DNA from: Camellia lanceoleosa
Lineage: Eukaryota > Streptophyta > Magnoliopsida > Ericales > Theaceae
Direction: 5' to 3'
Assembly: GCA_025200525.1 (NCBI GenBank)
Contig: JANUSC010000370.1
Span: 62,001-126,000, forward strand
DNA: 64,000 nucleotides
Shown: one piece after another, positions 32,929-47,041 of the stretch
Layout: every line of letters starts with the position of its first letter
Position numbering within the stretch: position 1 is the first letter of the stretch
Notes under the pieces: generated by a model
What the model saw: the letters and a program-made list of their open reading frames with translations, nothing else
The model's database searches: none
What the model was told of the DNA's origin: nothing
Program-made: the position numbers and the translations under genes

Positions 32929-33441
32929 CGAATCTATATCTATCACTCTTTTGATCTCTCTGCTTTGTAGGATAGGTGAAATCAAGCAGTTGAAACTAGC
33001 TTTGGTGTATAATATGAGAAAAAATCTTGATGGTTTCTTAGTCTTTTTGCTCAATTTATTGTAATTATATATATATATATACATTGGCAACCCAATTATG
33101 GAAAACTTGGGAAGGAATTGAAAGATCTTCTTCTTTAGGCCCTTGTTTTATGCGATAGAGTGGCCATTAGGGTCGCCGTTGGAAGTGGGTTATCGTAAAC
33201 AGGGTCGCCGGTGAGATGGGTCACCGATGAGATGGGTTGTGTGAGATAGAGGAGAAGAGGGTGAGGGTGTAGGTAATACTCTCTCTCCTCTTTCACACTT
33301 TCGGCAAAAAATTGGTTTTAAATTTTTTTTTTTTTAATGAAATGATCTGAGCCGCCCATCTCCCTTGACCCAATCTGGACCGTTCCTAGTAAGAAGTCAA
33401 GTAGGACAATTAAGAAGAGGATCCAGACTCCAATGTCAGTG

Positions 33442-34392
33442 ATTTTCCATTCGTAGTTGTGATCAGTGATTGATTGTGTTCAACAACGAAGAAGAAGAAA
33501 GTGTGTATGTGAAAACCCTGCGCTGGCTGGGTTTTAGTTCAATGCACAGAGGTTTTATAAACGTAACTTATCGTCTGCAGTTGAATCTATGAGAGTGAGA
33601 CACCTATTAGGCACCCAATAATATTAGAAATTCAGAAGAAAAAAAAAACTATCAAATTATATCAATAATTTTATTTCAAAAAGTGATGTATAGTCGAAAT
33701 TTACAGTAGTACACATAAAATAAATAAATCTTAATCATGCATTATTTTTGTAAGTGTTTTTTTTTTTTTTTAAATTCTAAGTTCATAGCATTATTGTTAG
33801 AAATTAGAATCTTCATATAGTTTTATTTTCAATTTTTTTTCTTAATTTGATAAAAATATATTTAATTGTTTCACCAAAAAAAATGAGAAAAACATATGAT
33901 ATGATTAGTGTTTTTCATTTTTTCACCAATTTGTTTTACAAAAAATATCTTTAACAAAAATAAAAAATAAAAATAAAAAACCAAAACAAACAAGCTACAT
34001 ATTTTTTACTTATCGTGCTTATTTTATTATTATTGTCGAAGAATACGTACACTCCTTAAAAAAAATTAAATTAGTTCAAAATTTTTCATTTTAAATGGTT
34101 ACTTGCAATAAATAAAAAATGAAATATCGAATACAAAACACCCTTGAGACTTGATTTCAAGTTTCAACTCAAATTAAGAACCTCTTTACAACCATATTAT
34201 ACTGAAGAGAAACACCCACAATCTGATTAATCAAAATGCTATGATTTTGCCACCACAAGTTCACAAACCTTGGTACAACAGGCTAGACAATTGAACTCTC
34301 TCTTAAAAAAATCATAAAAGAAACAGGAAATACACAACCATAATACAATTACAATGATATTTATTGCTATTCGGATTACTATATGGCCTTAT
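33442..34392. other. AT-rich spacer, no gene seen
   Basis: About 950 bp of A/T-rich sequence with poly-T and poly-A runs separates the MULE-like element from the peroxidase pseudogene. Confidence 0.5.
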
Positions 34393-36730
<2,338 letters not shown>

Positions 36731-37894
36731 TGTAGTCCCCTGTTGTTTTGCTTAGCTAATCATATGAACTTCAAGAGCTATGTGAAGGAAGACTTGATAT
36801 AAGAATGTTTGTTATAATGAAAGCTTAGATGTGTAAAGTGTATTTATAGTGAAGATTTCATAGAGTATTCTCAGAGAGAGAGAGATGTAATAATGGAGTT
36901 GGTAGAGGTTTTGGTTTATGTAGTAGTTTTCCATATGATATGAAGTAGAGAAACAAACTTTTGGTTGAGCTTGCCTAATGTATCCTTAAAATAGAAAACA
37001 ATAATTACCAAAATTTGTTAGATTGTGTGAAAATATTGCAGATTTGGACTTTTGTTTAAATCAATGATCATTTTCCCCTAAATTTCCTTCTCATCCCTTT
37101 TTATTTAATTATTTATATTCATTAGAACCTACACTAGCCTAATTTAAGGGGAAAGGGAAAGGGAAAGGGAAAGGAGATCATCCTCAACACCTCACATGGG
37201 GCTCCAATCCGCAATCTCCTCCACTATAGAGGTTAGAGAGCATACTACTTTGACACAAGACCATGTGTCCTCTTCTCATATTTTAAAACACTTATTTACA
37301 TCATTAAAAATCTTGAAATACAATCATTTCTATTGATGATTCTGCACAGGAAAAAAAAAAAAAAGAAGGAAGATTTGAAAATAGAAGATTACGTGTCTTC
37401 TATTCAACCATGGAATTATGTAAATGATGCTTGAATTTGAACAAGGTCTAACAAAGCAATTCTACAATCTTAGAATCAAAACAACAAATAAACCAAAAAT
37501 ATTCAAAAAATGAAGGGCAAGCGTAATTCGAATTTGGTGTAATGCAAGGTACACCCAAGATAAATTTGACTCATATATTGCATTTTTTGGATACTTCAAT
37601 TTGGTGTTTTTGTTTTGTCTTGTTTTTTTTTTTTCTTTTTTGATTGAATGATTCAATCTACTAATAAGCATTTAAATCTAGATGGCATGTTAATAAAAAG
37701 GACCATTCGCAATGAATCCAACCAAGGACTACAAAGGTCCCTTAATCACTATACACACACACATGGCCTAGTTGTTGGCACTCTAGGGTGAGTCAACCCA
37801 CCAGGGTCTGGTTTTGGGGCTTTTCCCAAATTAAGCCAAATTAGCAACTTAATTCCCAAACTAGGCCTAGTTTGGATAGAATTCCCAAACTAGG
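36731..37894. other. Upstream region of the peroxidase pseudogene and spacer, no gene seen
   Basis: The region is AT-rich, with a short GA run at about 36880-36892 and GGGAAA repeats at 37147-37172. There is no convincing coding frame. Confidence 0.5.
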
Positions 37895-38215
37895 CTAAAA
37901 CGTGGTTGTGAACCATGCTTTCAACGTTTTTGTAGCTATCGCGCGGAAATTTTGTGAAATCGTAAAAATGTGTTTCCAAACCACACTTTTAATTAAGAAA
38001 GCGTGGTTTGTAACAACGCTTTTAATTAATTTTTTTTTCTTCTGAAAGCGTTATTGTGAACCACGCTTTTAACTAAAATTTCTTTTCTTCTGAAAACGTG
38101 GTTGTGAACCACGCTTTTAACTACTTTTTTTTTCTTCTGAAAACGTGGTTGTGAACCACGCGTTTACTGTTCACCATACAAACCGTGGATGATAACCATG
38201 CTTTTAACTAAAATC
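37895..38215. repeat. Tandem hairpin repeats with CGTGGTTGTGAACCACG
   Basis: Units of about 50 bp combine TTTTTCTTCTGAAAACG with the perfect palindrome-type phrase CGTGGTTGTGAACCACG and CTTTTAACTA. Four to five copies are present with small changes (AGCGTTATTGTGAACCACGC in one). Confidence 0.8.
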
Positions 38216-38259
38216 CGTTTTTAAAACTTATATAAAAACTCCCCCATCCCCGTCATTTG

Positions 38260-39110
38260 CCAAACCCGTTTTCTTTAAAACGGCTTTTCCAATGCCCTTT
38301 TTTTTGAATAAAAAAATATAAAATTTTACTTCGTAAAAACGGTTTTTGTAAAACCGTTTTTTAGTAATTTTTTTCCTAATTTATATTTTTCAACATAAAT
38401 ATAAATTGCCACAAAATAATGTAATTCAGAAAACGGGTTTAGTAAAACCCTTTTCTAATACGGCTTTCCTAAAGCCGTTTTCATGTAAAAAAAAAATTTC
38501 TGTTGTCTTTGTTCTGGTGCAATTCAGAAAACGGGTTTGCTAAAACCGTTTTCTAATACAGCTTTCCTAAAGCCATTTTAATGTAATTCAGAAAACAGGT
38601 TTACTAAAACCGTTTTCTAATATGGCTTTCCTAAAACCGTTTTCATGTAAATTTTTTTTTTCTCTGTTGTCTTTGTTTTGGTGATAATGTAATTCAAAAA
38701 TTTTTTTTGGCTTTACTAAAGCCGTTCTCATGTTAAATTTTTTTTTTCTTTTGTCTTTGTTTTGGGTTAAAAGGTGTAATTCAGAAATTTTTTTTTCCTT
38801 TATTAAAGTCGTTTTCATGTAAATTTTTTTTGTTTTTTCTTTTGTCTTTGTTTTGGGTTAGAAGGTGATAATGTAATTCAGAAATTTTTTTTGGCTTTAC
38901 TAAAGCCGTTTTCAAGTAAATTTTTTTTTCTTTTGTCTTTGTTTTGGGTTAAAAGGTGTAATTCAGAATTTTTTTTTGGCTTTACTAAAGCCGTTTTCAT
39001 TTAAATTTTTTTTCTTTTGTCTTTGTTTTGGGTTAAAAGGTGATAATGTAATTCAGAAAATCGGTTTAGTAAAACCATTTTCTAGTCGTTTTCATTATTT
39101 TTTTTTTCTT
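38260..39110. repeat. Irregular tandem array with GTAATTCAGAAAACGGG and AAACCGTTTTC
   Basis: The phrase GTAATTCAGAA or GCAATTCAGAA starts at about 38421, 38518, 38583, 38691, 38775, 38873, 38958 and 39048. It is followed by GGCTTTACTAAAGCCGTTTTC, poly-T and TTTTGTCTTTGTTTTGGGTT. Spacing varies from 65 to 108 bp. Each unit can form AAACGG/CCGTTT hairpins. Confidence 0.8.
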
Positions 39111-40000
39111 CTTTCGTCTTTGTTTTCGGTTAGAAGGTGATATACATGCTCTACAGTCCGAAGCACACCCACACACTCTGCAGTTTGACGAACAACGACA
39201 AAGGGTGAGACGCGAAGAGCACCGTGGAGGAGGCCAAGAAGACGAAGGCCATTGCGAGAGCTGCAGCAAGAAGGAAGAAGAGAAAGACCTCAAATTTTGG
39301 TGATGTATTTTTTACATACGAATGGTACTTTTTCCGTTTTTTGCTATGTAATGTAACTGGTATGTAATTTGATGTCTGATTACGAACAGGAACTTATGTA
39401 ATGTAAATATTGGGTTGGAGTTGATGTTATTGTGATTCAATTGGTTTCGCTTACTTCATAAGACTGATGTTGTGCAATGAATGAATGAATGAAAAGGTTA
39501 TTTGTTTTGTGCAATTGGTAGTGTATTTTTTGTAAGAATGAGAACGTTATTTGTTATATTCAATGAATAATGGTTACATTTTTGGGTTGTCACGATTTAG
39601 AAGATGAACAAGCTAAGAGAATGTGTATTTCCTCTAAAATAAATTTTGTCAACATTTTTGTAATAAAACTTAATACATAATATACGAAGTCACTAATTTA
39701 CTAAATACTCATACGGGCATGAAAACAACATAACTGAAGTTGCAAATGTAACAGTTTTCAATTACATAGGTAGTACAGACATAAGTCTCTCACAAAAATA
39801 CATTCTGGACACCATGAACTGAACACACAATACATACATCCTAGACACCCTAAACTGAACACACAATACATAAACATAACAGTTAGATAGACAAATATTA
39901 GGCAGACAATCTGACAAACTCATTACGAAAACACTTAGTCTAACACAGACATTGCATATTAATGCATGACCTAATATTGCCGAAGTATAGACATAAACAC
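39111..40000. other. Spacer, no gene seen
   Basis: The stretch between the array and the first small gene is AT-rich. Short frames here look like chance. Confidence 0.45.
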
Positions 40001-40606
40001 CTAATTCGCGCTTAAATCGGCAATCTCAGAGTCTGAATAATCCGAAAGCTCAGGGTCAGAGACAAGTTCAGGATCCTCCATGATACCCTTGATAGCCGCA
40101 ACATTTGGTTCTGTTCTATTCTTCCGGGCATCCTTCTTAACTATGTATAGTTGCATATCGCGGGCTAACCTAAGGCGCATTTGAGAAATCTTACGTTGTA
40201 GTCTTTCACATAGTCGATCAACATTATCAGGATCTTCCTTTTGGATCTCAACAGAACGTGCTTTTGGCACCTTAAGTTGATTTTCCCGACTTAAGGTTTC
40301 CAGCTGTACCCGCTCTATAAATAGTGCGAGCCACTTGAGACGAGCAGCGTCAGATAAACCATATCCTGTTTGATTGTCAGATGGCTCCATGCATGAACCT
40401 TCTTGAACTCGATAATACTAGGGCATCAAAAAATGTCGCTTCCCAAACCTATTACGATAACCACAAGCATAATCTAAAACATGTATTGTTGTTTCGTCTT
40501 CAGCATCGCCACGTCCCCTTCCCTCTTCTCGTCGTGATCTGTCACCCCTTTGCAAGTTCCAACCACCTCTGCGATTCGCACTCCCTCCCATGAATCGTGT
40601 AGCCAT
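40001..40606 (-). pseudogene. Small gene A of an unrecognised family (one in-frame stop)
   Basis: The ATG at 40606 gives a basic, Arg/Gly-rich start (MATRFMGGSANRRGGWN, GDRSRREEGRGRGD). An amber stop at about 40418-40420 is followed in the same frame by a further 138 codons. The central part reads DAARLKWLALFIERVQ, LKVPKARS and a predicted long helix CERLQRKISQMRLRLARD. The C-terminus is acidic and Ser-rich (DPELSDYSDSEIADLSAN). Helix, KVPKARS motif and acidic tail resemble gene C (47.0 kb) and, less, gene B (44.8 kb), at a level visible only by eye. Four copies of TGACAACTCA in gene orientation lie 5' of the start within a 181-bp tandem array. No known domain is recognised. The one stop may be a mutation or an annotation limit. 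Confidence 0.55.
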
Positions 40607-40744
40607 GCTAATTTTTTTAAACAAATGAATGATAATTTCGTAGGGTGAAATGAGTTGTAAGGTTGTGTCTTCACCTTTAGTCGTTTATATAGTTGGTTAT
40701 GAACGGTTTTAGAAAGACACTGAAGGAAAAACCATAGAAAATAA

Positions 40745-41415
40745 ATGCCTCTGCATTACAATCCCACATATACGAACAAGGTATGAGTTGTCAATAGAAT
40801 GAAAAAATAGAGAAAAGCAAATACTGTGTACCAAGTCACGTGACTTGACAATTCATCTGCATATACTGACAAAATAAGGACATGCTCACTGTAAGGTAAA
40901 TCAGTGAATTCACTATTGCCATGTGACTTTCTGAATTGACAATCCCACATATATCAATAAGAGATGAGTTGTCATTGTAATAAGAAAACAGAGAAAAGCA
41001 ATGCCTGTGCACCAAGTCACATGACTTGGTAATCCATCTGCATATACTGACAAAATAAGGACATGCTCACTGTAAGGTAAATCAGTGAATTCACTGTTGC
41101 CATGTGACTTTCTGAATTGAGAATCCCACATGTATCAATAAGAGATGAGTTGTCACTGTAATAAAAAAATCGAGAAAACCAAAGCCTGTGCACCAAGTCA
41201 CATGACTTGACAATCCATTTGCATATACCGACAAAATAAGGGCATGCTCACTGTAAGGTAAATCAGTGAATTCACTGTTCCCAGTGACTCTCTGAGTTGA
41301 GAATCCCACATATATCAATAAGAGATGAGTTGTCACTGTAATAAAAAAATCGAGAAAACCAAAGCCTGTGCACCAAGTCACATGACTTGACAATCCATCT
41401 GCATATACCAACAAG
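40745..41415. repeat. 181-bp tandem array (about 3.7 copies)
   Basis: TGAGTTGTCA occurs at 40784, 40965, 41146 and 41326. CCAAGTCAC starts at 40831, 41012, 41193 and 41373. The period is 180-181 bp. Each unit contains CAAGTCACRTGACTTG, a perfect 16-bp palindrome in the first copy, and AATCCCACATRTATC. Frames across it give false repeated peptides. Confidence 0.92.
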
Positions 41416-41936
41416 TCTCTCCACGATTTGACTACTCAATGTGTGAAAAAAAAGAAGCTTATGTAGGCAATGTTGTGTTTCACTTAGCTATGCATCATTC
41501 GTTGTTACGACCAACTATTTGTATTTCATTGAAAAGTATGACTATTTGAATTTTTGTTGTCATTTGGAATTATTTTAAAATCAACTTTTGAATATTCAAT
41601 TTGTAATATTTTGGGAAACATTTACAACATCAACTGAACATTGGTCGTAACGTACCCAATCGCAGATCAATCGTAACAAATTTGTAAATCCCACGCACGC
41701 CCACTTAACCCCATAGGTATGGAATATTAATTGTTATTTTAATTTTTTTTGGAAATCACTCGTAATAAATTTGCAAATCTCACGGACAACCACTTAACCT
41801 AATGGTATTGGAGGAAGACTAGTGTATGAAAATATTGTTGGAATGAAAATGCATATATTAAAATAATTGTTATAAATTTTAAATCCAAAACTTACTTGGT
41901 TTTCGAATTTCCAAGAACAGTTTTTTGGAAATTTAT
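41416..41936. other. Spacer, no gene seen
   Basis: AT-rich. The phrase CGCACGCCCACTTAACC, with a diverged second copy ACGGACAACCACTTAACC, occurs at about 41695 and 41782. There is no coding signal. Confidence 0.4.
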
Positions 41937-43675
41937 TAATCCCCCAACTGGACCAACCACTTGGCTTTGAGCTTGTTTGTCCTGCCCCCAAGTTTAGTTT
42001 TCTATCAACCCCCCATTCCTTACCAGAGTCATCATTTTCACTGGACTTCCAAGAATCGGAAGGTAACTTTTTCTTCTTTCCTGATAGAGATTGAAATTCT
42101 TTACGTAGAGGTCACTATTTGAGGAGCCCTTGTTGAGGGAAAATTTTGACTGAGCTACCTGTTCTGTGAGAACCCGAATATAAAAATTAAGTAAATAATT
42201 AAATAAGAATAATATTACAATCTCAAATATTTTTGTGGTGAAAATTGAACAACTAGTTTGGTGCTTTAATAACTCCATCTCCGAGGTTGAAACCAATATT
42301 CTGTGAATATAGTTATTTTATATTTATGTTTCTGTGCATTCATTAGAAGAGGATGGAATGAAAGCTTAACTGATTAGGTGGCTTGAATATCTATCAAGTT
42401 AATAGTTGGTGTGAAATAGTGTAATGGGTATAGTGTAATGGATGTATGAAGAACAAGTATATGGCATGGGTTATATTCCATGAGTGTTTTTGCTTGTAAT
42501 GGTGGATCTTGTGAGTGAAACGTGGGTTAGGTAGGAGTACTTGGCCACCAATGTTTGTGAATATCATGTGTGTTTTATGTAGTTTGAGGAATATTAGATG
42601 GGTACATAAAGTTGAGGGGACAATCTATGAGTATGAAATTATGCACATAACCACAATCTTTAAAAATAAAGAAACCTTATCAAACGGATGAATTTTGAAC
42701 TGAAATTTTTACAGTTGATTAATTACATATTGAATTGCATATCAGAATTTTCTCATAATTTGTGGGAATCAAAATCTATATTAACTGGTGCATTCAAATC
42801 TGTCTAGAAAAATGGTGTTAAACAGTAATTTCGGAAGTGTTGTTCTCTTTGGGTATAAATCTGAAAAATATCAAATCAGCGTCATTAGAACTAGTTACAA
42901 GTCTAGTTCCTTACATTTTTGGCCTTGCGTTGATTGCTATTCTATACTAAGAGAATCGTCAATTTCTTTAAAGAGTTGCAGAAAACAATCTGCTTGGGTA
43001 TAATTAATTGTAAATAGTTATTTTGACAAGCAAATCAAGTAAAACCAATTGGGTTTTAAACTTCGTCTCCCAACTGGACCAACCACTTGGCTTTGAGCTT
43101 GTTTGTCCAGCCCCCAAGTTTAGTTTTCTGTCAACCCCCCATTCCTTACCAGTGTCATCATTTTGACTGGACTTCCAGGAATTGGAAGGCGACTCTTTCT
43201 TCTTTCCTGATGGAGATTGAAATTCTTTACGTAGAGGATCACTATTTGACGAGCCCCAGTTAAGGAAAGCTTTTCAGTGAGCTACCTGTTCTGTTTTATG
43301 TGTTGTTGAAGGCAGTAGTTCGTTTGTCTGAACTTTATTAGTCCCCCAACTGGACCAATCACTTGGCTTTGAGCTTGTTTGTCCTGCCCCAAGTTTAGTT
43401 TTCTGTCAACCCCCCATTCCTTACCAGAGTCATCATTTTGACTGGACTTCCAGAAATTGAAAGGCGACTCTTTTGTCTTTCCTGATGGAGATTGAAATTC
43501 TTTACGTAAAAGATCACTATTTGAGGAGCCCAAGTTAAGGGAAGCTTTTGACTGAGCTACCTATTCTATTTTCTGTGCTGTTGAAGGTGGCAGTTCGTCT
43601 GTCGTAACTTTATTAGTCCCCTAATTAGACCAACCACTTGGCTTTGAGATTTTTTCTCCAGCTAACAAATTCTAT
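41937..43675 (-). repeat. About 275-bp repeats with coding-like minus-strand content
   Basis: Copies start at CAACTGGACCAA at about 41945, 43071 and 43348, and a partial one lies near 43622. The last three are in tandem at about 275-277 bp. On the minus strand each gives related peptide text: GSSNSDLLRKEFQSPSGK, SSQNDDSGKEWGVDRKLNL and DKQAQSQVIGPVGG. Similar amino acids in different copies suggest a once-coding exon that was amplified. The best-preserved frame is at 43533-43282. The product is unrecognised; a WG dipeptide occurs in each unit. Confidence 0.6.
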
Positions 43676-44723
43676 TTTATCTGTCAAAATGCAATTGTTT
43701 TCCTCACCCTATCATTTTCCATGTTCTATTGGAATAGATGGTGCATTAAGTTTTGTATGTTTCTAATGTGAACTTGTACAATATATTGTTGTTATGCAAT
43801 GCAGCATTGTTGTGATTTTGTATTTACTTGTATTCATGATATTATATTTCTATTTTAATTTCATTTTGTGGGATAATTGGTGGGAGTAAATTTTCATGAC
43901 ACTCCTAGTGTCTACAAATTTGAAAGCACAAACCTTAATTTTGTTTTCTCTCTCTGTCTCGCTCTCTTTGATATTAAATTTTCATGCCACTCCTAGAAAT
44001 ACTCTCATAAAAATCATAAAAAAAATTATTAACACAAATTTTTAAAATAATTTTAAGTTTTTTCAAATGTCTTCATCAACATCTAACATGTAAATATTTT
44101 TTTTTTAAAACAAAAATTTCATAAACAAAATTAAAAAAACTAAATAAAGTACAATTTTTTTCGAGACAGAGAAGCCTAAACTTTTTAAAATAGCAGTTCA
44201 ATAAAAAATCAAAATAAAACTAGTTCACTAAAAGCAAAAAAAAAAAAAAAGTCATCAAATAAAAAGGGTTAACTTTTTAATGTTCCCTTTTCCTTTCACT
44301 CAACAAATTCCCTTCATTTTCTAAATCCAAATACAACCCAGGAAAAAAGAAGAAGAAGAAGAAGGAAAAAAAAAAGAAGAAGACCTACCATATTACAAAA
44401 TTAAACTGCAACAAAATCTTTTTTACAAACAAAAAGAAAATAATAGTTATTTAGGCGGAAAAGTTAGACCTACTTTATAAGTCTATTGATATGTCAAGGA
44501 GAGGATTGGTTGGTAATTAAATATTATCTGATTATCAACCAATCATCTTCTTCACACATCACTGAGTCTATAAACTGGGTACAAAAAATGGAGTTGTATA
44601 TCATGTTTGGAAAAAAAAAAACCTTAAGTATTCACATAATTCAACATACATGAATCCATTCATTAATCTAGAACATTCATTAACTCATTGCAATTCAATA
44701 AAGAAAGTCATGAACTAATAAAT
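43676..44723. other. AT-rich spacer, no gene seen
   Basis: Poly-A and GAA runs at 44340-44385 and AT-rich filler, with no feature I can support. Confidence 0.5.
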
Positions 44724-45852
44724 GTGTACTTATAAATGTAGTTATTTCATAAACTTCAAGTTCATATAACAAATAGTTGAAACATATCCATAAGTTAGAT
44801 GAACAACAACATTGTCTTACACTCCAGTAACGAAGATACGACACAACATACAAACATAAATGAAAGATAAAGGTGATTGATTTCTCGTTCCTCATTTGAC
44901 ATGTAGTAGTCAGAGAGATATTTTTCATTATTTAAGACATTATTTTGCTCAATCACTGTCAAATCTCTGTTGCTTGCTTTTGCCATTTCGGTGGCTAGCT
45001 GAAGCATGAAATGTCGACATCTCCGCATCAACATTCTGTTGTTCTCCTTCTTAATTCTGCTAACTGCTTTTTCATAGCCACTCATATTTCGTCCAGCCAT
45101 GGTCAATGAACGACGATGAGGTACCGGTGCCCTAAAGTTATGTAGATCATTAAACAATCCTTCTTGCTCTGTTACCCTGAATGCCCATTCTGCTCAGATA
45201 CCAGCATAATAATCCTTCAGACTCGAGTACTTTTCGCTCTTGTAGTCATAAGTAAATGGAGGTAGCAGCCACACTTTCGGATTTCTTTGCCGGCGTGAAC
45301 TTCCTGCACCTCTTGAAGACATTGTTCATAAAATAAAAAAATTAATAATAATAGTAATTGTAGATATATTACTATTGTTATGACTTGAACAAACATCATA
45401 CTGGGGGTTAACTAGAGATGATCTGGTGACGGTAATTGAGTTGGGGCACTATGGAAGAAGTGATACCCGTGATATTATTTTATCTTATTCATTTCATGCA
45501 ATCCTGAGTACCCGTGATTTTGTGTACCTGTGATGTAATCACGGACGTGGTTGTCAGATAAAATCATAATTGTAGGTCGTCCTTTTCACAATGCAATCCC
45601 TTCATATTCGAGCAGTGAGTTGTCAAATTAATCAGTAATGCAGTGAGTTGTCACATCGCCACATTAAACTATTTTTTCATGCTTAATTTTTTAATACAGT
45701 AAGTAGTCACTTCTAACTGACGATTTCAGTACAAATTGGTGTTTTCAAAAAATTATAAATTAAATCATAAAACGAAACAACGACTTTAATTTTCTTTGTT
45801 TTAAAGTAATGCTGTTCATAAACAACTATGAAACAGAGTGCAAGTAAATACA
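44724..45852. repeat. Dispersed duplication, longer copy (contains gene B)
   Basis: The stretch is closely similar to 47888-48295 at both ends: ATTTCATAAACTTCARGTTC at the left and ATGAAACAGAGTGCAAGTAA at the right. The second copy lacks about 720 bp of the middle. Both copies are in the same orientation. Confidence 0.85.
44795..45322 (-). pseudogene. Small gene B of the unrecognised family (one in-frame stop)
   Basis: The ATG at 45322 opens MSSRGAGSSRRQRNPKVWLL, again a basic Arg/Gly/Ser start, then FTYDYKSEKYSSLKDYYAGI. A TGA stop follows at about 45194, then in the same frame AEWAFRVTEQEGLFNDLHNF, VPHRRSL and a helical region with SRIKKENNRMLMRRCRHF. The end is hydrophobic (YLSFMFVCCVVSSLLECK). 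The AEW.FR(V/I)T motif, the P+RR motif and the helix parallel gene C. Two copies of TGACAACTCA in gene orientation lie about 295-330 bp upstream. No known domain is recognised. Confidence 0.5.
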
Positions 45853-46254
45853 CAACCTTCCAACTCACTTCGACCTGCAAAAATATCGTTGATTTTTTCA
45901 CCAAAACAATGTTCAAAACAAAAGAAAACAAAATAATAAAATGGTCACCTGATATGTAAAGAAGATTGGCACTGCAGCATATATTTTATCTTATTTTCAC
46001 TTAATGAACTTCACAGTCATCCCCTTTTCTCCTCTTTGCATTTTCTGCTTCTTTTTATATTCAATAAATTACACTTCACTCCTTCAGTCCTTTATATAAT
46101 TGTTTATCAACATTATTGCCATGTGGTCGTATTAATGTGACTTAGATGAATTCTAAAATGTGATGAAAAAACAAAACATCTAAGTTGCGCTGTACAAAGT
46201 CACTTGCATCACGTAATGTGAGGAAAAAAGTCACAAAGTATATAATTTACAAAG
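45853..46254. other. Spacer, no gene seen
   Basis: AT-rich sequence between gene B and a CATCACTGCA repeat region. No coding signal. Confidence 0.4.
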
Positions 46255-46440
46255 TCAGAAAGTGACATGCATCACTGCATTACTGCATAAAGTCACATGC
46301 ATCACTGCATCACTGCACAAAGTCACATGCATCACATGCATCACTGCATCGTTACACAAAGTCACATAGCATCTGAGGAAAAAACAAAGCATACAAATTA
46401 TTACGTCTGTTCAAGTCACTGCACTGCATCACTGAGATAT
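46255..46440. repeat. Short repeats of AAAGTCACATGCATCACTGCAT
   Basis: The phrases AAAGTCACATGCATCAC and CATCACTGCA recur irregularly six to eight times. They share GTCACATG with the 181-bp array near gene A. Confidence 0.75.
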
Positions 46441-47041
46441 GTTGGACGTAGCACTGCGTCGAGCTACAATATATTATCGTATCATAGCTACTGTGCCCAT
46501 GTGAATTCTACAATTCATAATGGGATGACGGGGTGTCAAAACAAAATAACAAAACAATTAGACCCTTTCTGTTTAAAAAGCCACCATATGCAGCTCCAAA
46601 TAGATTCATAAACGTTGAAGATAATGTAGTTATAGCGTTAGAATGAATAGGTTTTTCGATGTACAGAACCTGAAAGTGTTACAGATAAAACCTAGCCTAG
46701 TATGCAGACAAGAACAACACCGACTTAAATCAACACATAATTAACTTCAAATTAAATTGGTCAAATATCTCCAATGAAATTAAATGAAATATGTAAGGTG
46801 AAAAGTAAAATTAAATATATTGTCAAGGCAAAATAAATTGAATTATATTTGTAAGCAGAAAAATTAAATTAAATTTTTAAGCGGATTTGAACTTTGTTTA
46901 AAACCTTCAGATATGCAGTGAGTAGATAAAAGTCGAAGTGACAACTCCTATAAAGTTGATGCATAGTTGTTCAGGTCATAAAACTTGACGTGACAACTCT
47001 GATGCATAGTTGTTTACAATAATTTCAAACATACAGCTACC

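Larger units (their letters stand above)
28995..33431. mobile_element. MULE-like inverted-repeat element, with an LTR element nested inside
   Basis: The left end GAGTCCGGATCCTCTCCTTA and the inverted right end GAGTCTGGATCCTCTTCTTA stay alignable for about 150 bp, through GGGAGATGGGCGGCTCAGAT and GAAAGTGTGAAAGAGGAGAG. The flanks AAAGTCAGTG (28985-28994) and AATGTCAGTG (33432-33441) are a 10-bp target duplication with one mismatch. Without the nested LTR element the unit is about 1.0 kb and non-coding. Its Mutator-like identity is inferred from repeat and duplication length. Confidence 0.75.

Noticed and set aside
38260..39110. CRISPR-like regular repeats
   Set aside because: This is a plant genome, spacing is irregular (65-108 bp), the 'spacers' are related to one another and there are no cas genes. 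It is an ordinary tandem array.
40756..41414. Repeated hydrophobic minus-strand peptides (FTDLPYSEHVLILSVYAD)
   Set aside because: These are frame readings of the 181-bp tandem array. The repeats vary without respect for codons and frames run across unit borders.
41945..43675. A single long gene across the 275-bp repeats
   Set aside because: Repeat units shift frame relative to each other, and the first copy is 1.1 kb away with AT-rich spacer between. It is treated as an amplified exon remnant.
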